In this document: positions 10,981-23,500 of the stretch, piece by piece
Layout: the number at the start of each line of letters is the position of its first letter
Position numbering within the stretch: the stretch's first letter is position 1
NCBI GenBank assembly: GCA_038380435.1
Contig: JAWZYU010000010.1
Coordinates: 40,582,135 to 40,646,134 of the forward strand
Reading direction: 5' to 3'
Length of the DNA stretch: 64,000 nt
Source of the DNA: Ryuthela nishihirai
Lineage: Eukaryota > Arthropoda > Arachnida > Araneae > Heptathelidae
Notes under the pieces: model-generated
The model's database searches: none
What the model saw: only the letters and a program-made list of their open reading frames with translations
Told to the model about the DNA's origin: nothing
Position numbers and translations under genes: made by a program

Positions 10981-11340
10981 TGGGTTGTTTTACCTCTGAG
11001 CACTGTTTTACACACCATGGGCTAAATGGCCAGGTCACAAGGACCCCGAAGGCTCAGAGAAGGTTGGGGGAGGGGACCCACTGGAACAGCTGTCAGGAGC
11101 AGATTGTAGCCTCCAGTCAAGGCCAACCAGTGTGTTCTTTAACGTGCACAGGGTATGGACCTCCAGCACACAGGGCCACGTCTTTATGTCCCATCCAACG
11201 GACAATGGCCTTTCCAAGTCCATCGGTGTCCCTACTGATCATGGGCAGGGTTTGGAGTTTTGCGGAGATAAATCTCAGCACTGGCCCAGCTGGGACTCGA
11301 ACCTGGGAACTGCAGATTATGAGCCTGGCACGCTACCGAC
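10981..11340 (-). mobile_element. SINE1 copy
   Basis: Tail-left copy (TGGGTTGTTTTACCTCTGAG) with the core GTGTTCTTTAACGTGCACAG and a head showing GGGACTCGAACCTGGGAACT. It ends at CTACCGACT, so the outermost head is missing. I see no convincing duplication. Confidence 0.88.
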
Positions 11341-11407
11341 TCCTTTATCCTTTTCTCATGCATCTAATATCACTTTATTTCTCAACAATAGATTATTTAT
11401 CCCATAA

Positions 11408-11607
11408 TAAAAAAAAATAAATACCCCCTCAAGCAGCTGCTTGCCACAGAGGTCTGACAGGAGCCTGTCAGTTTATATGCCATAGTAGAAGGTCTGAGAG
11501 GATGGCAGGACCTCAGCAGAAAAACGACATATACATCCATGCCTTACCTGGGGCTCGAACCCAGATCCCTTAGATCAGTAGCCAAGCGCGCTAACCACTC
11601 GGCCATA
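11408..11607 (-). mobile_element. SINE2 copy, near full length
   Basis: Tail-left copy beginning AAATACCCCCTCAAGCAGCT. Its tRNA-like head at the right has the B-box (GGCTCGAACCC reversed) and the A-box GCGCGCTAACCACTCGGCCA. In sense orientation this reads TGGCCGAGTGGTTAGCGCG, the pattern of Ser/Leu-type tRNAs. It is a SINE and not a tRNA gene: the variable arm and 3' acceptor are absent. Confidence 0.88.
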
Positions 11608-11867
11608 CAAAGAGTCAATTTGTCAATGCAATTTGCCATTCCTAGTAAAAATACTGACCATTACCTTTTCTAGGCAGAGACAGAAGGTAACACTCAGAAA
11701 GAGTTCACTATCTCAATTGAATACTTTTGGGTTTATCATTATTTATTAGCAAACTGAAAATTGAAAAAAAAAAAGGAATTTGATTAACACAGAAAAATTA
11801 CATAACTGTCTGTAGTATTTATACATTTCTTCCTACTATAAGCTCAATTTATACATTAAAAACTCAC

Positions 11868-11901
11868 CAAAACAAATGATATCCTTGCTTTTGCTTCTTT
11901 G
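11868..11901 (-). CDS. RFX5/RFX7-type transcription factor, 34-nt microexon (exon 2)
   Basis: On the minus strand a long T-rich tract ending TTATTTGTAG is followed by 34 coding bases and then the donor TTTTG followed by GTGAGT. Exon 1 ends two bases into a codon and exon 3 begins in phase 0, so any exon between them must have a length of 1 modulo 3; 34 satisfies this. Translation across the junction gives SKEAKARISFVL. That fills, without a gap, the 12-13 residues that separate the SI(C/S)K motif from the EVE motif in vertebrate RFX7. It keeps the basic residue, the I/V positions and the Leu. I found it by searching for that missing segment, so transcript evidence would be needed to be certain. 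Confidence 0.68.
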
Positions 11902-13242
11902 CTACAAATAATTGAATAAAAAAAATTATAATAAAAGAATTGAACTTAAAATTATTTCTAAGCAAATTTCTTAATTCTGTTAAAATAAAGAGCTTTGAAT
12001 TTACCTGCTTATTTGCACTTCTTATAAAACTATTAATAAAGAATTAAAAAATTTTTGGAAATCAAAATATTAGTTGTACACAGATTAATGAAATCAAATG
12101 CATTAACTCTCTCTTAGGTTATTTTGCACAATAAAAGGAGTAATAATATTGCATGGCTATCCAAAACACACAGGATAATAATGTAATAGGCAAAGTGCAA
12201 CATATGAAACAATTAGAAAAAAAAGATACAGTGAAATGTCAGTATATAACGAAATCTAATGGATAAACAAAATATATTCATTATGCTGAAATGCATTGAA
12301 AAGCGTGCTATGATAGTTATATACTTCAAAATAATCAATATGGAAGAAATTTACCATATATTAGAGTTTACTTTCTAAAAAAGTTGGCAATTTCTTTAAC
12401 TGTCTGTTCTAACAAGTCTTAAATGTGTGAATTTTTAAATGATTTTGCAATTCTCCAACACATTGTCCGGAATATATTTCTGTGTCATTTTGAAACAGCA
12501 AGACTTCATATGCCATACTGGCTGCTAAAAACAAAATTAATTAATAAACTTAATTAAAGCAATAACAATAACTTAAATTTAATGAATGATAAAAATAAAA
12601 CATCAATTGAACTGCTTTGAAAGAACTTTTTGCTTGATGCTACCATACCAGGTATCCAAGTCTGAATATCTCGTTTCATGCTAGGAAAATGTGGCAACAC
12701 TGTTATAAAGCATTATGCTGGCACACATAGAGAAGTATCTATGCCAGCAGTGAGAGCAGCAAAAATGTGTGCCAGGCAGTGTACAATCCTGTATACAATA
12801 GCATGTGATTCATAAACCTGTGACAGATTAGATATTTCACAGCATTTAAATTATTGCAGCATTGCCAGATGTTAAAATGTACATTGTACACATCGTTTAC
12901 AAATTTCTTTTTTAAAAATTTCATTATATTGGTCATTTTTTTGTACCAGAATAAATTTTCATTCCATTAAACTGATATTTTTGTTATACTGGTATTTGTT
13001 AAAATATACATAGTAAATTGGCTAGGGTCATAAAAAAATTTTTATACTGAATATTTTATTATTCTGGCATTTCATTCATTGTAGAAGATTAAAAACTATA
13101 TAAATATAGCAACTGAAGGTACTGCTAAAGTTGTTTCAGTGGGAGTAAAATATGTATGCATTATAAAAATTCTTTGCATTAGGAAAGATAAATGCTCTCT
13201 TGATTTCTATGGTAGCTAAATAATCCAAATTGTTCTACGATG
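11902..13242. other. Intron 1 AT-rich sequence
   Basis: AT-rich intron with no clear element. A 116-nt minus-strand open stretch at 12409-12524 behind an AG acceptor-like site was considered and rejected as an exon, because its phase does not fit the gene. Confidence 0.45.
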
Positions 13243-13445
13243 GATTGTGTTGTTTTCCCTCTGAGTGCTATATTTTTGCACTTGGTGTAAATTTCAAGAT
13301 CACAAAGATCCTACAGGTTCTTAGCTGGGAATGATATCACTAGAACAGCTGTTAGGAAACAAACAGAAGCCTACAGTCTAGATCATCCTGTGTGTTCTTA
13401 AATGTCAACAGACACAGCTTTCCTGCACATGGGGCACAGCTAATA
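13243..13445 (-). mobile_element. Old SINE1 fragment
   Basis: Starts TTGTGTTGTTTTCCCTCTGAG and keeps scattered core matches (AACAGCTGTTAGGA, then GTGTGTTCTTAAATGTCAACAG). The tRNA-like head is lost. It is strongly diverged. Confidence 0.65.
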
Positions 13446-16000
13446 TTTGCTCAAAAGCATCTCCTTTATCCTTTTTCTCATACAGAGCTTAATCGAGAAA
13501 ATCTTGACATAGGCACAGTGAACTTAAACTCTGGAACATCAGATTATGAAATGGGCATACACCGAGTTTCTTACTAGGAAGTTATTAAATCAAGAATATC
13601 ACAATATTAAAAGTAAGGCAGTGTTCAAATCTTTTTATAGGACATTTTGTGAAAAAATATGAAATCTCAAAGAGTATACACAGACTATAAAAATAAAGGA
13701 AAAGGATTAGAATGGATTAAAATGAGAAAAATTCTCGAAGTTAGTTTGGCTGAATGTGATATGGTGTTTCTCTAGAAACATAAAGAGAAAAAAAAATGGA
13801 TATGAGGATCTCACAATACTATCAACTGTCAAAGTGTCTTAATATTATACTACTTTCATGTAAGACAACTGTGTACATGAAATTCCATAAAACACTGACA
13901 CAACAAAATGCTGCAAAAGATATTCCATAAAAATTACAGTTTCAAAAAAATAATTTTAAAATTATGTTACTAAATTTGGATGATTGCTGCAATTTTACTA
14001 AATTGTAAATTGTTTAACGATTTACATATTTTAAATAAATATATTATCTGAAATATGATTAAAATGTGAAACAAAAGTGTCATGTCTGAATCTGTAAAAT
14101 GTTTACTTAAAAGGAAGTGGTTTAAGTCACAGAGTATATTTGAAATTAATCGAATTACTCTACAGCACTACAATGTCTAAAAATGCTGAGACATTTATGT
14201 TTTATTATTATAAACAAAATTACCTTAATATTTTAATTAAAAAATGCATGACTGCTATAAATTGATGTTACAATGTAAATGGTCAAAGATAATTTTTGTA
14301 TTTATATTAACATACAAATTACACATTTTCTTATTTAACACATGTATTTATCCCAAAAATGAAGTAAAACTCATTTAAAATATATTTCAAGAAATCAACT
14401 CAAAATATTCAGTGGTGAAAAACTTCTTACCCAAAAATTGTTATATTACAGACAAAAAAGTTGGAATTTGGGAGCCTGAATCATTATTACAAGACCATAC
14501 ATTTTATATTGAATTATCAAGTGGGTTTATTTTATATCATATTCAGTAGAAATATTTTATTAAAATACTGATATTTGTAGTTAACAAATGATAAATTATG
14601 ACATTTAATGCTTAAATAGCATGATGCACATACACAAATATAACAACACAATATATACACAAGTATTTATTGAGAGATATACATTTCTTAATTACTGTTT
14701 TACATTTTATTAGTGAAAGTATTTGCATCTAAAGACAGAACAAGCATGCATAAACAGTTATTTTTACAGCATTGTGTTCTTTCACTTTGTCTCTGCCAGT
14801 ACACCCCTTGCTCCTACATAGCACCTACCTGCAGCCTAGTTTCCAGAAGAGGATCAATACTGCACTTCCTTGCTGGAGTGTATTATCACCCTAACCACAA
14901 CAGTAATTGGCTTTATTCATGGAAACCACATGGGTGGAACATTTTTACCTTGCACAACTAGGTCACAGGTTACTGCGCAGCACAGTACACTCACTCAAAC
15001 ACACTGTCACATGTTATATGTGGCTGCCATGCAACCATCAGCTTTAATGAGAATATGGCGTGCACACCTTACTCATGCAAGCTTCCTATGCTGCTGCATG
15101 CAACAGAATGAGATCGGCAGCAAAACTTTTACTTCCTTTGGACTAGCCTACATTAAGACAAACTGGTGGAGAACCAAGCTGAAAAATAGTCTTAGAAATA
15201 TCTACAACTTTTATCAAGATACCCAACTTTTCTATTTTACTGATTCTTACACAAATTTCAAATATTTCCTGTTACAATATATATATATGAAATTAAGGCA
15301 ATAAGACAAACAAATGTGTATATTTTCATATAATATTTACTAATAGTGATCATTTTAAAGTTTGACAGTGGCAACTGATTTTATGGTTAGGATTTGAGCA
15401 ATAATTATAACTGACATGTCTACGTCCTATTGAACATAGAACATAAAAAGAGTTGATTAAAAAAAATAAGTTTTGACAGTAGTGGAAACTGAACCTATGA
15501 TTTTCTCATAACATCTCAGCAATCAACATATCTCTGTACAATGAAATTTCACAAAAATTTTAAAAATAATACTTAAACTTACGTTACTAGCTCTTCATAA
15601 GATTGCTGCAATTTTATATAAATTCCAAATTGGTTTAACTATTTACTATATTATTAACTAAATATATTTTCTGAAGTATGAGTACAGCAAAATTATAGTC
15701 TAAATCTTTTTTTTTCCTAATGAACTATCCTGTAAAATTTTACTCCTTAGCTAAGAGTGACTATGAAGAGACTTACATCTTGTTCTCTTCTTTTAACCAC
15801 AAAAGGTGGTATGCTTTGTTAAAAGCAACACTATCTGTGCTGGGGGCTCTGAAAACAAAAATTTCTTTCACAAATTCACTGATAATTTCATTGCTTACTG
15901 ATTAGGGTCTTCATGTTTATTCTTTTGTCATTGCAGATTAAAAATAAGAGATAGAAAATCCCCAATTTCTATGCCCTTAAAAATTACAACAGCTTTAAAT
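13446..16000. other. Intron 1, no recognised feature
   Basis: AT-rich intron. A slightly GC-richer stretch at 14700-15150 has open frames without recognisable domains, and I treat them as chance. Confidence 0.4.
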
Positions 16001-16192
16001 AAATAAATTACCCCTCAAGCAGCTGCTTGCTACAGAGGTCTGACAAGATCCTGTCACTTTGATATAGAAAATAATCTGAGAATGGTGAGACCTCAGCAGA
16101 AAGACAACACAAACATCCATGCCTTACCTGGAGCTCGAACCCAGGTCCCTTTGGTCAGCAGCTAAGTGTCCTAAACATTCTGCCACTGGGAT
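16001..16192 (-). mobile_element. SINE2 copy, diverged
   Basis: Tail-left copy (AAATTACCCCTCAAGCAGCT) extending to a degraded tRNA-like head. The reversed B-box GAGCTCGAACCCAGG is still visible, but the A-box is mutated (CCTAAACATTCTGCC). Confidence 0.82.
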
Positions 16193-16357
16193 AGCTTCAG
16201 CAACTTTTTATTCAATTTCAATTAGCACAGAGTTTTTCTACAATCCTTGAACTATGCCTGAAAATAGTTTAATCATTTTGAAATTTAGAGCTTTCAAAGA
16301 TTTAATTAAGGGGAGTGGTTTAGCACCCTGCAAATGCACCTATATCAAAATGGCTGA

Positions 16358-17015
16358 GTTGGATTATTTTACCACTTAACAGCACTTTTTTTTACACGGT
16401 GGACTAAATGGCCAGGTTAGAAGGATGCCAAGAGATCAGATTGGGGAAGGGGATTCAATGACAGCTGTTAAGACAGATGGAAGCCTCCAGTCAAGGCTAT
16501 ACAGAATATTCTTTAATGTTCACAGGGTACACTCTCCTGCATATAAAGCTATAACGAGGACTGGACTTTGACCTTTTGAGGCCCTAAGCTACAATAAGTT
16601 TAAGAGGCCCCAAAGTTTCAAAAATCAAAATAAGTTATATATTTATTATTCTGACTGAAGGGAACATTAAAAAATAAATATGAAACTGATGTGGTGAAAA
16701 TGTTATACTAGAACTGATATACAATAATGACTGTGTAAAGATGAGCTGAACAGTGTTTGCACATTAGATTAATTTCAATACAAAAAAAAATTCATGACAG
16801 TAAACTTCAAACTTAAATTTTTGAAGCCCTAAGCTGTAGCTTAACTTATGCATAAGTCTGGCCCTGACCATGACTACATCCCACCTGATAGATGGTGGCC
16901 TTTCCAAGCTTATTGGTATCCCCTTTCTCACCAAGGGCAAGGTGGGTTTTAACACAGATAAATCTCAATGTTGGGACTCGAACCTGGGAACTGCATATTA
17001 TGAGCCCAGTGCATT
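16358..17015 (-). mobile_element. Old SINE1 copy interrupted by a small hAT element
   Basis: SINE1 sequence runs 16358-16555 and resumes at about 16870-17015, with the reversed B-box GGGACTCGAACCTGGGAACT. The break falls within the region reading CTCTCCxGCACAxGGGGCCA in other copies and is filled by the element described at 16556-16866. The SINE is highly diverged. Confidence 0.75.
16556..16866. mobile_element. Decayed non-autonomous hAT-like element inside SINE1
   Basis: The 311-bp insert begins GAGGACTGGACTTTGA and ends TAAGTCTGGCCCTG, so its right end reads CAGGGCCAGACTTA inward, the same CAGGGCC start as other hAT elements in this window. Both subterminal regions contain GGCCCTAAGCTA-like motifs. 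The flanking 8-mers GCTATAAC and ACCATGAC match at five positions and differ only by transitions, as an old 8-bp TSD would. Confidence 0.55.
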
Positions 17016-19280
17016 TACTTGTTCATTGTCTGTTGTTGCAGTGTTGTAGTTAATTATATTTATACTGATTCAACCCCCACCCCCTAAAGAACCAATCACT
17101 CGTGCCAAAGGTCAGCATCAGTACAAACTTGTAATAACATAACTTGTAACCAACATATGAGTAATAACTCTGATTTTGATAATTCTAGGGTAGTACACAA
17201 TATTATAATGTTAAGATTTTAGAACCAAATTTCTGCATCTATTATATAGTTTTCAATTATTTTTTTAATACAATTAATTACTTATGAGGAGTAAATAAAA
17301 AATATTGTACCTATATTTATTTTAGCACATTTTCAAAAAAATGAGTTACAGTGGCTTCAGGTGAACAATAATTTGCCGGTTAGAGCATTTTAAAATACAC
17401 TAGCCCTATTTCATATCCTTTCAACAAGCAGAGTAACTAGTTATACCATTGTATTAAACAAGTAGAAAAGAAACTGAAACAACATTCTGTCAACAAGTAA
17501 CATTGGTGTTAAAGCATTTAAAAGACTGTTATTGTTTTTCAAAAAACCTGAAGTGTTCTTGTTTTCAATAGCTGTTAGTCAAAATTTTCATTGATACCAA
17601 TTCACATTAAAAGACCTTGACTGAATTTTGTACCTCAGAATTATAGAAATATTTTGGGGGCCTGAATAGGCATTAGCATGAAGGGAGTGGGATGAAAGAA
17701 GGGTTGTCCCCCCCCCCCCCCATCTAGAAAAATTGATCGGAAAAATAATTTAAGATGAATAATATAGATATACCAAAAATTAATGTTATTTTCTCCTTAA
17801 TAGAGAGTAATTTTGATTTTTTTATATTTTGCTTTTGAAAGCATATTATCTTTTACATATATAAATATGAAAAACCATATTTTAATGTATATTTACAATA
17901 ATAAGTTTGTCTTTTTGTTTTGCAGGAAATTTTAGTTGTATTATGGTATTCACAACTGTACTCATTAATGAATGGTGACTTAAATATTTCTATGTTGAAA
18001 CACTGATATATACTCCCCCACCCCCACCCCAACTGAAAATTTTTTCTGCAAAATGATTTTGCCCCATTTACTTAAATTTTTAAATGTGTTCCATAATGGT
18101 CAACTTTATCCATTATTCAAATTATAAATAAATATATTAATGAAAGAAACTTTAAAATACTTTAGCATAATATTAAACAGAACTGTATATTTAACACAAA
18201 TAAGATCAAAAGGGCTTTGGTAAGATACATCTCCCTTCAACATATGTGTCTCCTCTCCCATTCTGTTGTTCCTGAAATCTAAACAAGAGCAAATTAGTGC
18301 CAAGCCCAGAGATGCAATTAAACAATGGGCTAACATAAATTAACCCAGAAGGCATCACCTCTCTCGCAACTGTTGCTGCCTCAAGGTCAGACAAAAGAGG
18401 TGTGACTGATGTCAGCTGTGCTATGCTCTTCCAATCATAAGAGCTAGTCGCAACTAGCCCTGAATGAGCTTCCCTTTACTGCTGACATTGTCATTCAAGA
18501 GCAAAATGTGAATCAAGAGTAGCATGGGTTAATTTTTCTACTTAAATTATTAGCTCAGATACTAAATTTTTGCTTTCTATCAAAATTATAACAGAGTTTT
18601 TGTTTTCTCAACTGAAAGAGGAAGATTAGGAACTTCATGCTGAGCTGAGCCCCAGTAGCTCTTAACGATGGGTTCTCACTGAGGAGTTAATGCTTTTACT
18701 TTGTTTATCCATCTGTGGACATTCAACTTTTTTCATTTTTAGAGAAAAGTCGAAAATTCATTTTGGGATGAATAGGTATTGATGAAGTACAGGTATATCC
18801 CAATTTAAGTGATTTCAACCTACTTGAATTTCATGTTAATACAATTTCATATGAATGTTGATATAAACAAATAAATGGGCAAGGCATTCTCCATAAAATT
18901 TTATCTTGTTACTTTTTTTAGAGAACACTAAGAAATAATGTAATTCTTTATCTAAACATAAAACAATTAGAACTCTTAAATGTTCAAACTGAATGGTATT
19001 AAAGTTGAATTGCATATTTTTTAATCAATTATGGCATTTTTAATCAAAAATTAAGGCAGTAAAACCAAAAAAGTAACTAAAACAACTCAAAGAAAATATG
19101 AATTGGGAACAAATTTTTATTCAGAATATTATTGAAACATGATACCACAGATATTATTTAAATATCTAAAATATAAAGATAAAATTTTTTAAAAATTAAT
19201 AAACCTTCAAAAGTCGTACAGAAAGAGTTCGACAAATTGTGTTTCGTTAGCTTTATACACTACAGGAAATAAATACAATA
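17016..19280. other. Intron 1, AT-rich, no clear element
   Basis: Contains a C run at about 17707-17720 and another C-rich patch near 18015-18030. A GC-richer stretch at 18210-18500 has no recognisable identity. No gene seen. Confidence 0.4.
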
Positions 19281-19281
19281 A

Positions 19282-19352
19282 TTAAAAGATTCTGAAAAAA
19301 ATTCAGTGCCAACACGGCGGGTTGGCGATGAATTTTTTTCAGAATCTTTTAA
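19282..19352. repeat. Perfect 24-bp inverted repeat with inner stem
   Basis: TTAAAAGATTCTGAAAAAAA and following bases (19282-19305) are the exact reverse complement of 19329-19352. The 23-base interior contains GCCAAC and GTTGGC, a second short stem. It sits just upstream of the Tc1 relic and may be a small foldback element. Confidence 0.8.
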
Positions 19353-19399
19353 CTAATGTTTGATGCCTACCTCAACAGGGTAATCTGTATTTACTATGG

Positions 19400-20285
19400 G
19401 TTGATAAAAAATACAACACTTGCAAAAAGTTATGCAAGTGTGATGAAATTTGGGGAGGTGTAGTATATGGAAATGCATGGAAATTATTAGATTTGCAGGA
19501 TGATCGAAATGATTGAACAGGTGCGAGCTGACGTCACAGGTGTAGAGCAGTCAAATACAGATAAAGGCAATGAAAGCTCCCTAGCTGACAAAACATTGTG
19601 GAAATTGTTCTAAATCGCAAAGATGCCCTTACACAGATGTCGACAGCTGTTCCAACAGTTAAGAGACTTTAAGCGTGGAAGAATCATTGACTTTAGAGAA
19701 GTTGGTTTGTCATACAATGATGTGACCTACCTAGTTGGCCGCAATCCCAGCACCATTGTACACATATGGCGCCATTGGGTTCAAGAAGGATCCAGCACAC
19801 GCCAACAAGGATCAGGAAGACGATGTATGACCATGGAGTGACAGGACTGCCATTTGCGATACATGGCATTGCATGACAGATTCACGACTAGAAATCAACT
19901 GCACAGGAAGTGGCAACAGGTAACACATCGAATACCTACCAGGCAGACAGTAAACAGGTTTTTACAGTTTTCATTGCAAGTCTATCGTCCTGCACTGCAT
20001 TTTCCCCTCACAACTGCCCACGTGCAAGCACGTCTTCAATGGTGTCGCCTCAGACAGAACTGGAACGAACGAGAGTGGAGTACCATGATGTTTATGACAA
20101 ATCTCATTTATGTCTTGGTCAGCACAACCTAAGGAGTGCAGAATGCCAACTTCTGTGCCTGTCACAAATCAACTAATTTGACTGATGATTCATTGGAGCA
20201 ACAATGTGAAATGCATGGCGATTATGCATTAAAATATAGTACCCGCACTTTTGGAAAAGTTGTGGCATAAACTGGAAATCTAAAA
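19400..20285 (+). pseudogene. Tc1-like transposase relic
   Basis: From 19623 the plus strand encodes MPLHRCRQLFQQLRDFKRGR and then GLSYNDVTYLVGRNPSTIVHIWRHW, the paired helix-turn-helix of Tc1-type transposases with a GSGRR linker. After a stop at 19841 the next frame continues with RHMALHDRFT-like and TVNRFLQ segments of the second helix-turn-helix. It then reaches ARLQWCRLRQNWNEREWSTMMF, which leads up to the first catalytic Asp. Beyond about 20100 the catalytic domain is missing and only a short 3' region follows. The ends carry weakly matching repeats (ACAACACTTGCAAAAAG and ACAACTTTTCCAAAAG). Two-domain truncation and stops make it inactive. Confidence 0.78.
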
Positions 20286-21607
20286 ATATATTAATTAACG
20301 TGTGCATCAAATGAAGATCAAACTACTGCCAACATTCAAGCAAGGAACAACAAAAAAACAAGAACATATATCTGGACTGAACTACCCACACAGGAAAACA
20401 GACTATCTACCCACTGGATATTATCGCAAAAAAAAAGAAGGTAAATCCCCAGATAATATTTCCATCTAATTGTCTCAGTTTTTCCAACTATTACATTGAT
20501 AGAGAAAACTTTTATAATTTTAAATCAGCACTGTGACTTAAACCACTATCTTTTAAAAAGTAAATTGAACATATTCAGATAAGCAGCCTACATTTGTAAT
20601 GTTATTGCTATCAGGGGAAAAAAATGATTTATATGATTTTAGGTTACACGACCATTCTTGGGAATGCAACTATCATATAAGTAAGGGAATACCATTATTA
20701 TAGTTCACACTTTCTAACTCTCCCAATAGTGTCTCCAACAGTGAGAAATGTTGAAAAATGTTTACAACATTCTTTTCAAGGTTTGGCAATCAATATTAGA
20801 AATTTTAGTCATGGAGTGTGATGGTCAAGAGGTTTGCAATGACAAAATGATTTTCAACCCCCTCCCTCCCCTGGGGGGATACACAATATTTTGCTTTGAG
20901 ACAAATGAAATTTTATTTTTGCCTTGTATAAGTACTAATAAAATGCTACTGTTCGCATTTTCCCACTCATCCATTAATTCAAATTTCCACTGTGAGAGAG
21001 TACAAAAGGCAGAAAATACAAAACTTTATTCTCTTTGAAAAAAAAATATTGCATATTCACCAGAGGTGATAAGTAACTTTTCCACTTTTTCTCCTACTAA
21101 GATTTGTTTTATTTTCCTACTTCTTTCATGCAGAACTGCAAGATTTTATATTTAAGTCATGAAATGCTTCACTTTGACCATGTTACATTATCTTTTCTGA
21201 ATTATGATAATGCTACGCTCATAATTAATATTCTCAAGCTCAATTCTCTACTGTGCTGGCATTAAAATTTTTTCTGCTAATCCCCATTCTGTTATCATTT
21301 GATTTCTTATGATAAAAATCAGTGGATTTTTTATGTTTTCATTTATAATTCACTTACAATGCTGATTTCTAAACAGATGCAACAACATGAAAAGTGTTAC
21401 TTAACAGAAAGGGAGATGGCGTTTGGCCAAACTTTATCATATTACATGGGGGGGAGACAATTAAAGTTCCAATACAACATTGTTACATAAAATATTAACA
21501 ACTCCTAGTAGCCATCTAGTGGATTCCCTTTCCCTACGAAGCTCTGAATCATTAAGGTCCTTATGATTTAGTGCCACAGAGGTAGAACAATGCTGAAGTA
21601 TTGTAGA
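20286..21607. other. Intron 1, no recognised feature
   Basis: AT-rich; isolated reading frames up to 96 residues have no recognisable features. Confidence 0.4.
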
Positions 21608-21615
21608 TCTACAAT

Positions 21616-22255
21616 CAGGGATGTTTTAAGACATTTGTAGGCCCTAGGCACTTTTATTTCTAGAGGCCTGTGTGTTGGATATTTTTACTCATTTTTTATG
21701 CTAATTTCATCGTTTGCATGCACAAAAAACAATTTATAAATTTTGAAAATACTCAAGTTTTTCGAATGTAAACATAACATTCAGAATCTATTTATCCATT
21801 TTCGGAACAAGTGTGGAAGGAGAAAGAAGCTTCTCAAAGATGAAATTGAAAATAAAATTATCTCTGATCAACAATGAGGCAGCAACGATTGTCGTCACTT
21901 TCACTATTTTTAACTGAAAATGATGTTATGCAACAAATGACATTTGACGAGATAATTTCTGAATTTGCACGTACAAAGTGTCACAAAGTGAAAATTTAAA
22001 CATTAAACTAAAAGCATCTACTAGACCTATACTACTGGGTTTATGATTGTATCAGTGAGGCTGTTGAGAAATGCGACGACTTAAATTATTGTTTTTGTCA
22101 TTCAAATATCTAAATAAATAATCTAAAATTTCATGTTTTTTCTTATTTTGGGATTTTTTATGCATTTTTTCAAGTAAAATATTGCAGGCCTTAAAAGGTT
22201 TGTAGGCCCTAGGCACTGTGCCTAGCTGGCTTAATGGATAAAGCGGCCGGCCCTG
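21616..22255 (+). mobile_element. Internally deleted ZMYM1-like hAT element with transposase C-terminus
   Basis: The 640-bp element starts CAGGGATGTTTTAAG and ends AGCGGCCGGCCCTG, that is, it reads CAGGGCCGGCCGCT inward. Both ends carry GTAGGCCCTAGGCAC in inverted orientation. The flanking 8-mers TCTACAAT (21608-21615) and CCTACAAT (22256-22263) match 7 of 8, the hAT target-duplication length. Inside, at 21800-22000, the frame-shifted sequence reads SVEGERSFSKMKLK and then, in another frame, ENDVMQQMTFDEIISEFART. This is the dimerisation domain at the C-terminus of hAT transposases related to ZMYM1. The rest of the gene is lost. Confidence 0.8.
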
Positions 22256-22562
22256 CCTACAATGATAGGACTGACAAATAAGAAATGCAAAAAAATATTC
22301 ACAAAAAGATGTGGTGGTGGGGAGCTCCCATTAAAAATTATACAGGTATGGTGCATGTGAATACAGTAAACAAATGTAATGACATGAGTGAATACAAACT
22401 TTTTATATGCATTACAATAAAATGTAATAAATTAATAAACATACTGAAGCTAGTTAAACAAAAGTTTGACAGACATAATATCACTATCAACAGTGACATT
22501 ATATCCATTAAATTTTTGTATAACAGTATAATAATGAGATTTATCAGAACTTTTATAAATCA

Positions 22563-22835
22563 ATAAACATTTTGTGGAAAAAATTTCGTCAACCTATGGG
22601 ACTGGAACTCGCATCTCTCTAGTAACATGTCAGAGTATTCTATCATTAAACTAATGCCAGCTCTGTCTTTTTTCCACAGTGTATGACTTTAACCTCTTCC
22701 TGAGAATTCAGTACCTACAATTGGCACCATCTATGATAACTGGTGGTAACTACTCTGGCATGCTTGTGAAGAGATGCAGGTTCAAGTCTCTTACGTTGGT
22801 GAAATATTTTCCACAAAACATTTATCAGAACTTAA
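22563..22835. repeat. Inverted pair of tRNA-Gly-like SINE3 units
   Basis: A minus-sense unit (22563-22680) contains ACTGGAACTCGCATCTCTC. A plus-sense unit (about 22715-22835) contains CTCTGGCATGCTTGTGAAGA then GCAGGTTCAAGTCTC. They face each other head to head, with tails reading TTTTCCACAAAACATTTAT outward on both sides. The arrangement repeats at 53.1-53.4 kb. Confidence 0.75.
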
Positions 22836-23487
22836 TTATTATTTATCTAAATATTGATATCCAATTTGTCTGAATTATTTGAAATCATTTTAATCCTAAA
22901 TATTGTACACTCTTCACAGAGAGTTGTAATTCAATGATGAAACTAAAACAATTAAAGTTTCATACATATGGAGTAGTAGGACCCCATTTAACACTGCCCT
23001 GTACAATGCTGATTCACCATAATGTTGTTTATTCTGGGACTAACTTTGGGAATTAAAAAACAACAATAAATTGATATCATGTGACATCATTGCATTAAGC
23101 ATTGTTGCAGTCACAATAAAAACAATGTTTACTCTACTGGCCATTGAGTGTTGCTTCACTCAGTTTGACAGTGTACTTTTAAGCTATGCTACCTGTGAAC
23201 CACCTCCAACAAACTGATTGAGGTAACAAATAGTCAAAATCAACAGTCAGCTGGAGAATTTTGAAAATTTTATGATAGTTTGATGGCTGTCAGGAATATC
23301 AGCACATCCTGGGATGAAGCATTCCAGACTTTTCATGCAGCTGTTGAAAAATAAATGGTGAGAGGCTTGTAGTGATTCCAATAGTTTAGGAGAAAATGGT
23401 ACTCAGTTGTTAATGACATCATCCATCTTACCAATCAACTAGAGATGGATAAAGCTGATGTTGACAATACAATCTTATGAGACAAAT
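22836..23487. other. Intron 1, no recognised feature
   Basis: AT-rich sequence. I see no gene or element with ends. Confidence 0.4.
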
Positions 23488-23500
23488 CTGACTAATGAAG

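Noticed and set aside
12409..12524. 116-nt minus-strand open stretch behind a TTTTTAG acceptor, encoding a CxGELxxHLxxH-like peptide ending in a stop
   Set aside because: It needs a preceding exon ending in phase 1, whereas RFX exon 1 ends in phase 2 and the microexon in phase 0. No donor or partner was found and it is short enough to be chance.
14713..15304. Two overlapping plus-strand frames of 82 and 144 residues in a GC-richer patch
   Set aside because: No recognisable domain, no splice context and no codon pattern I would defend.
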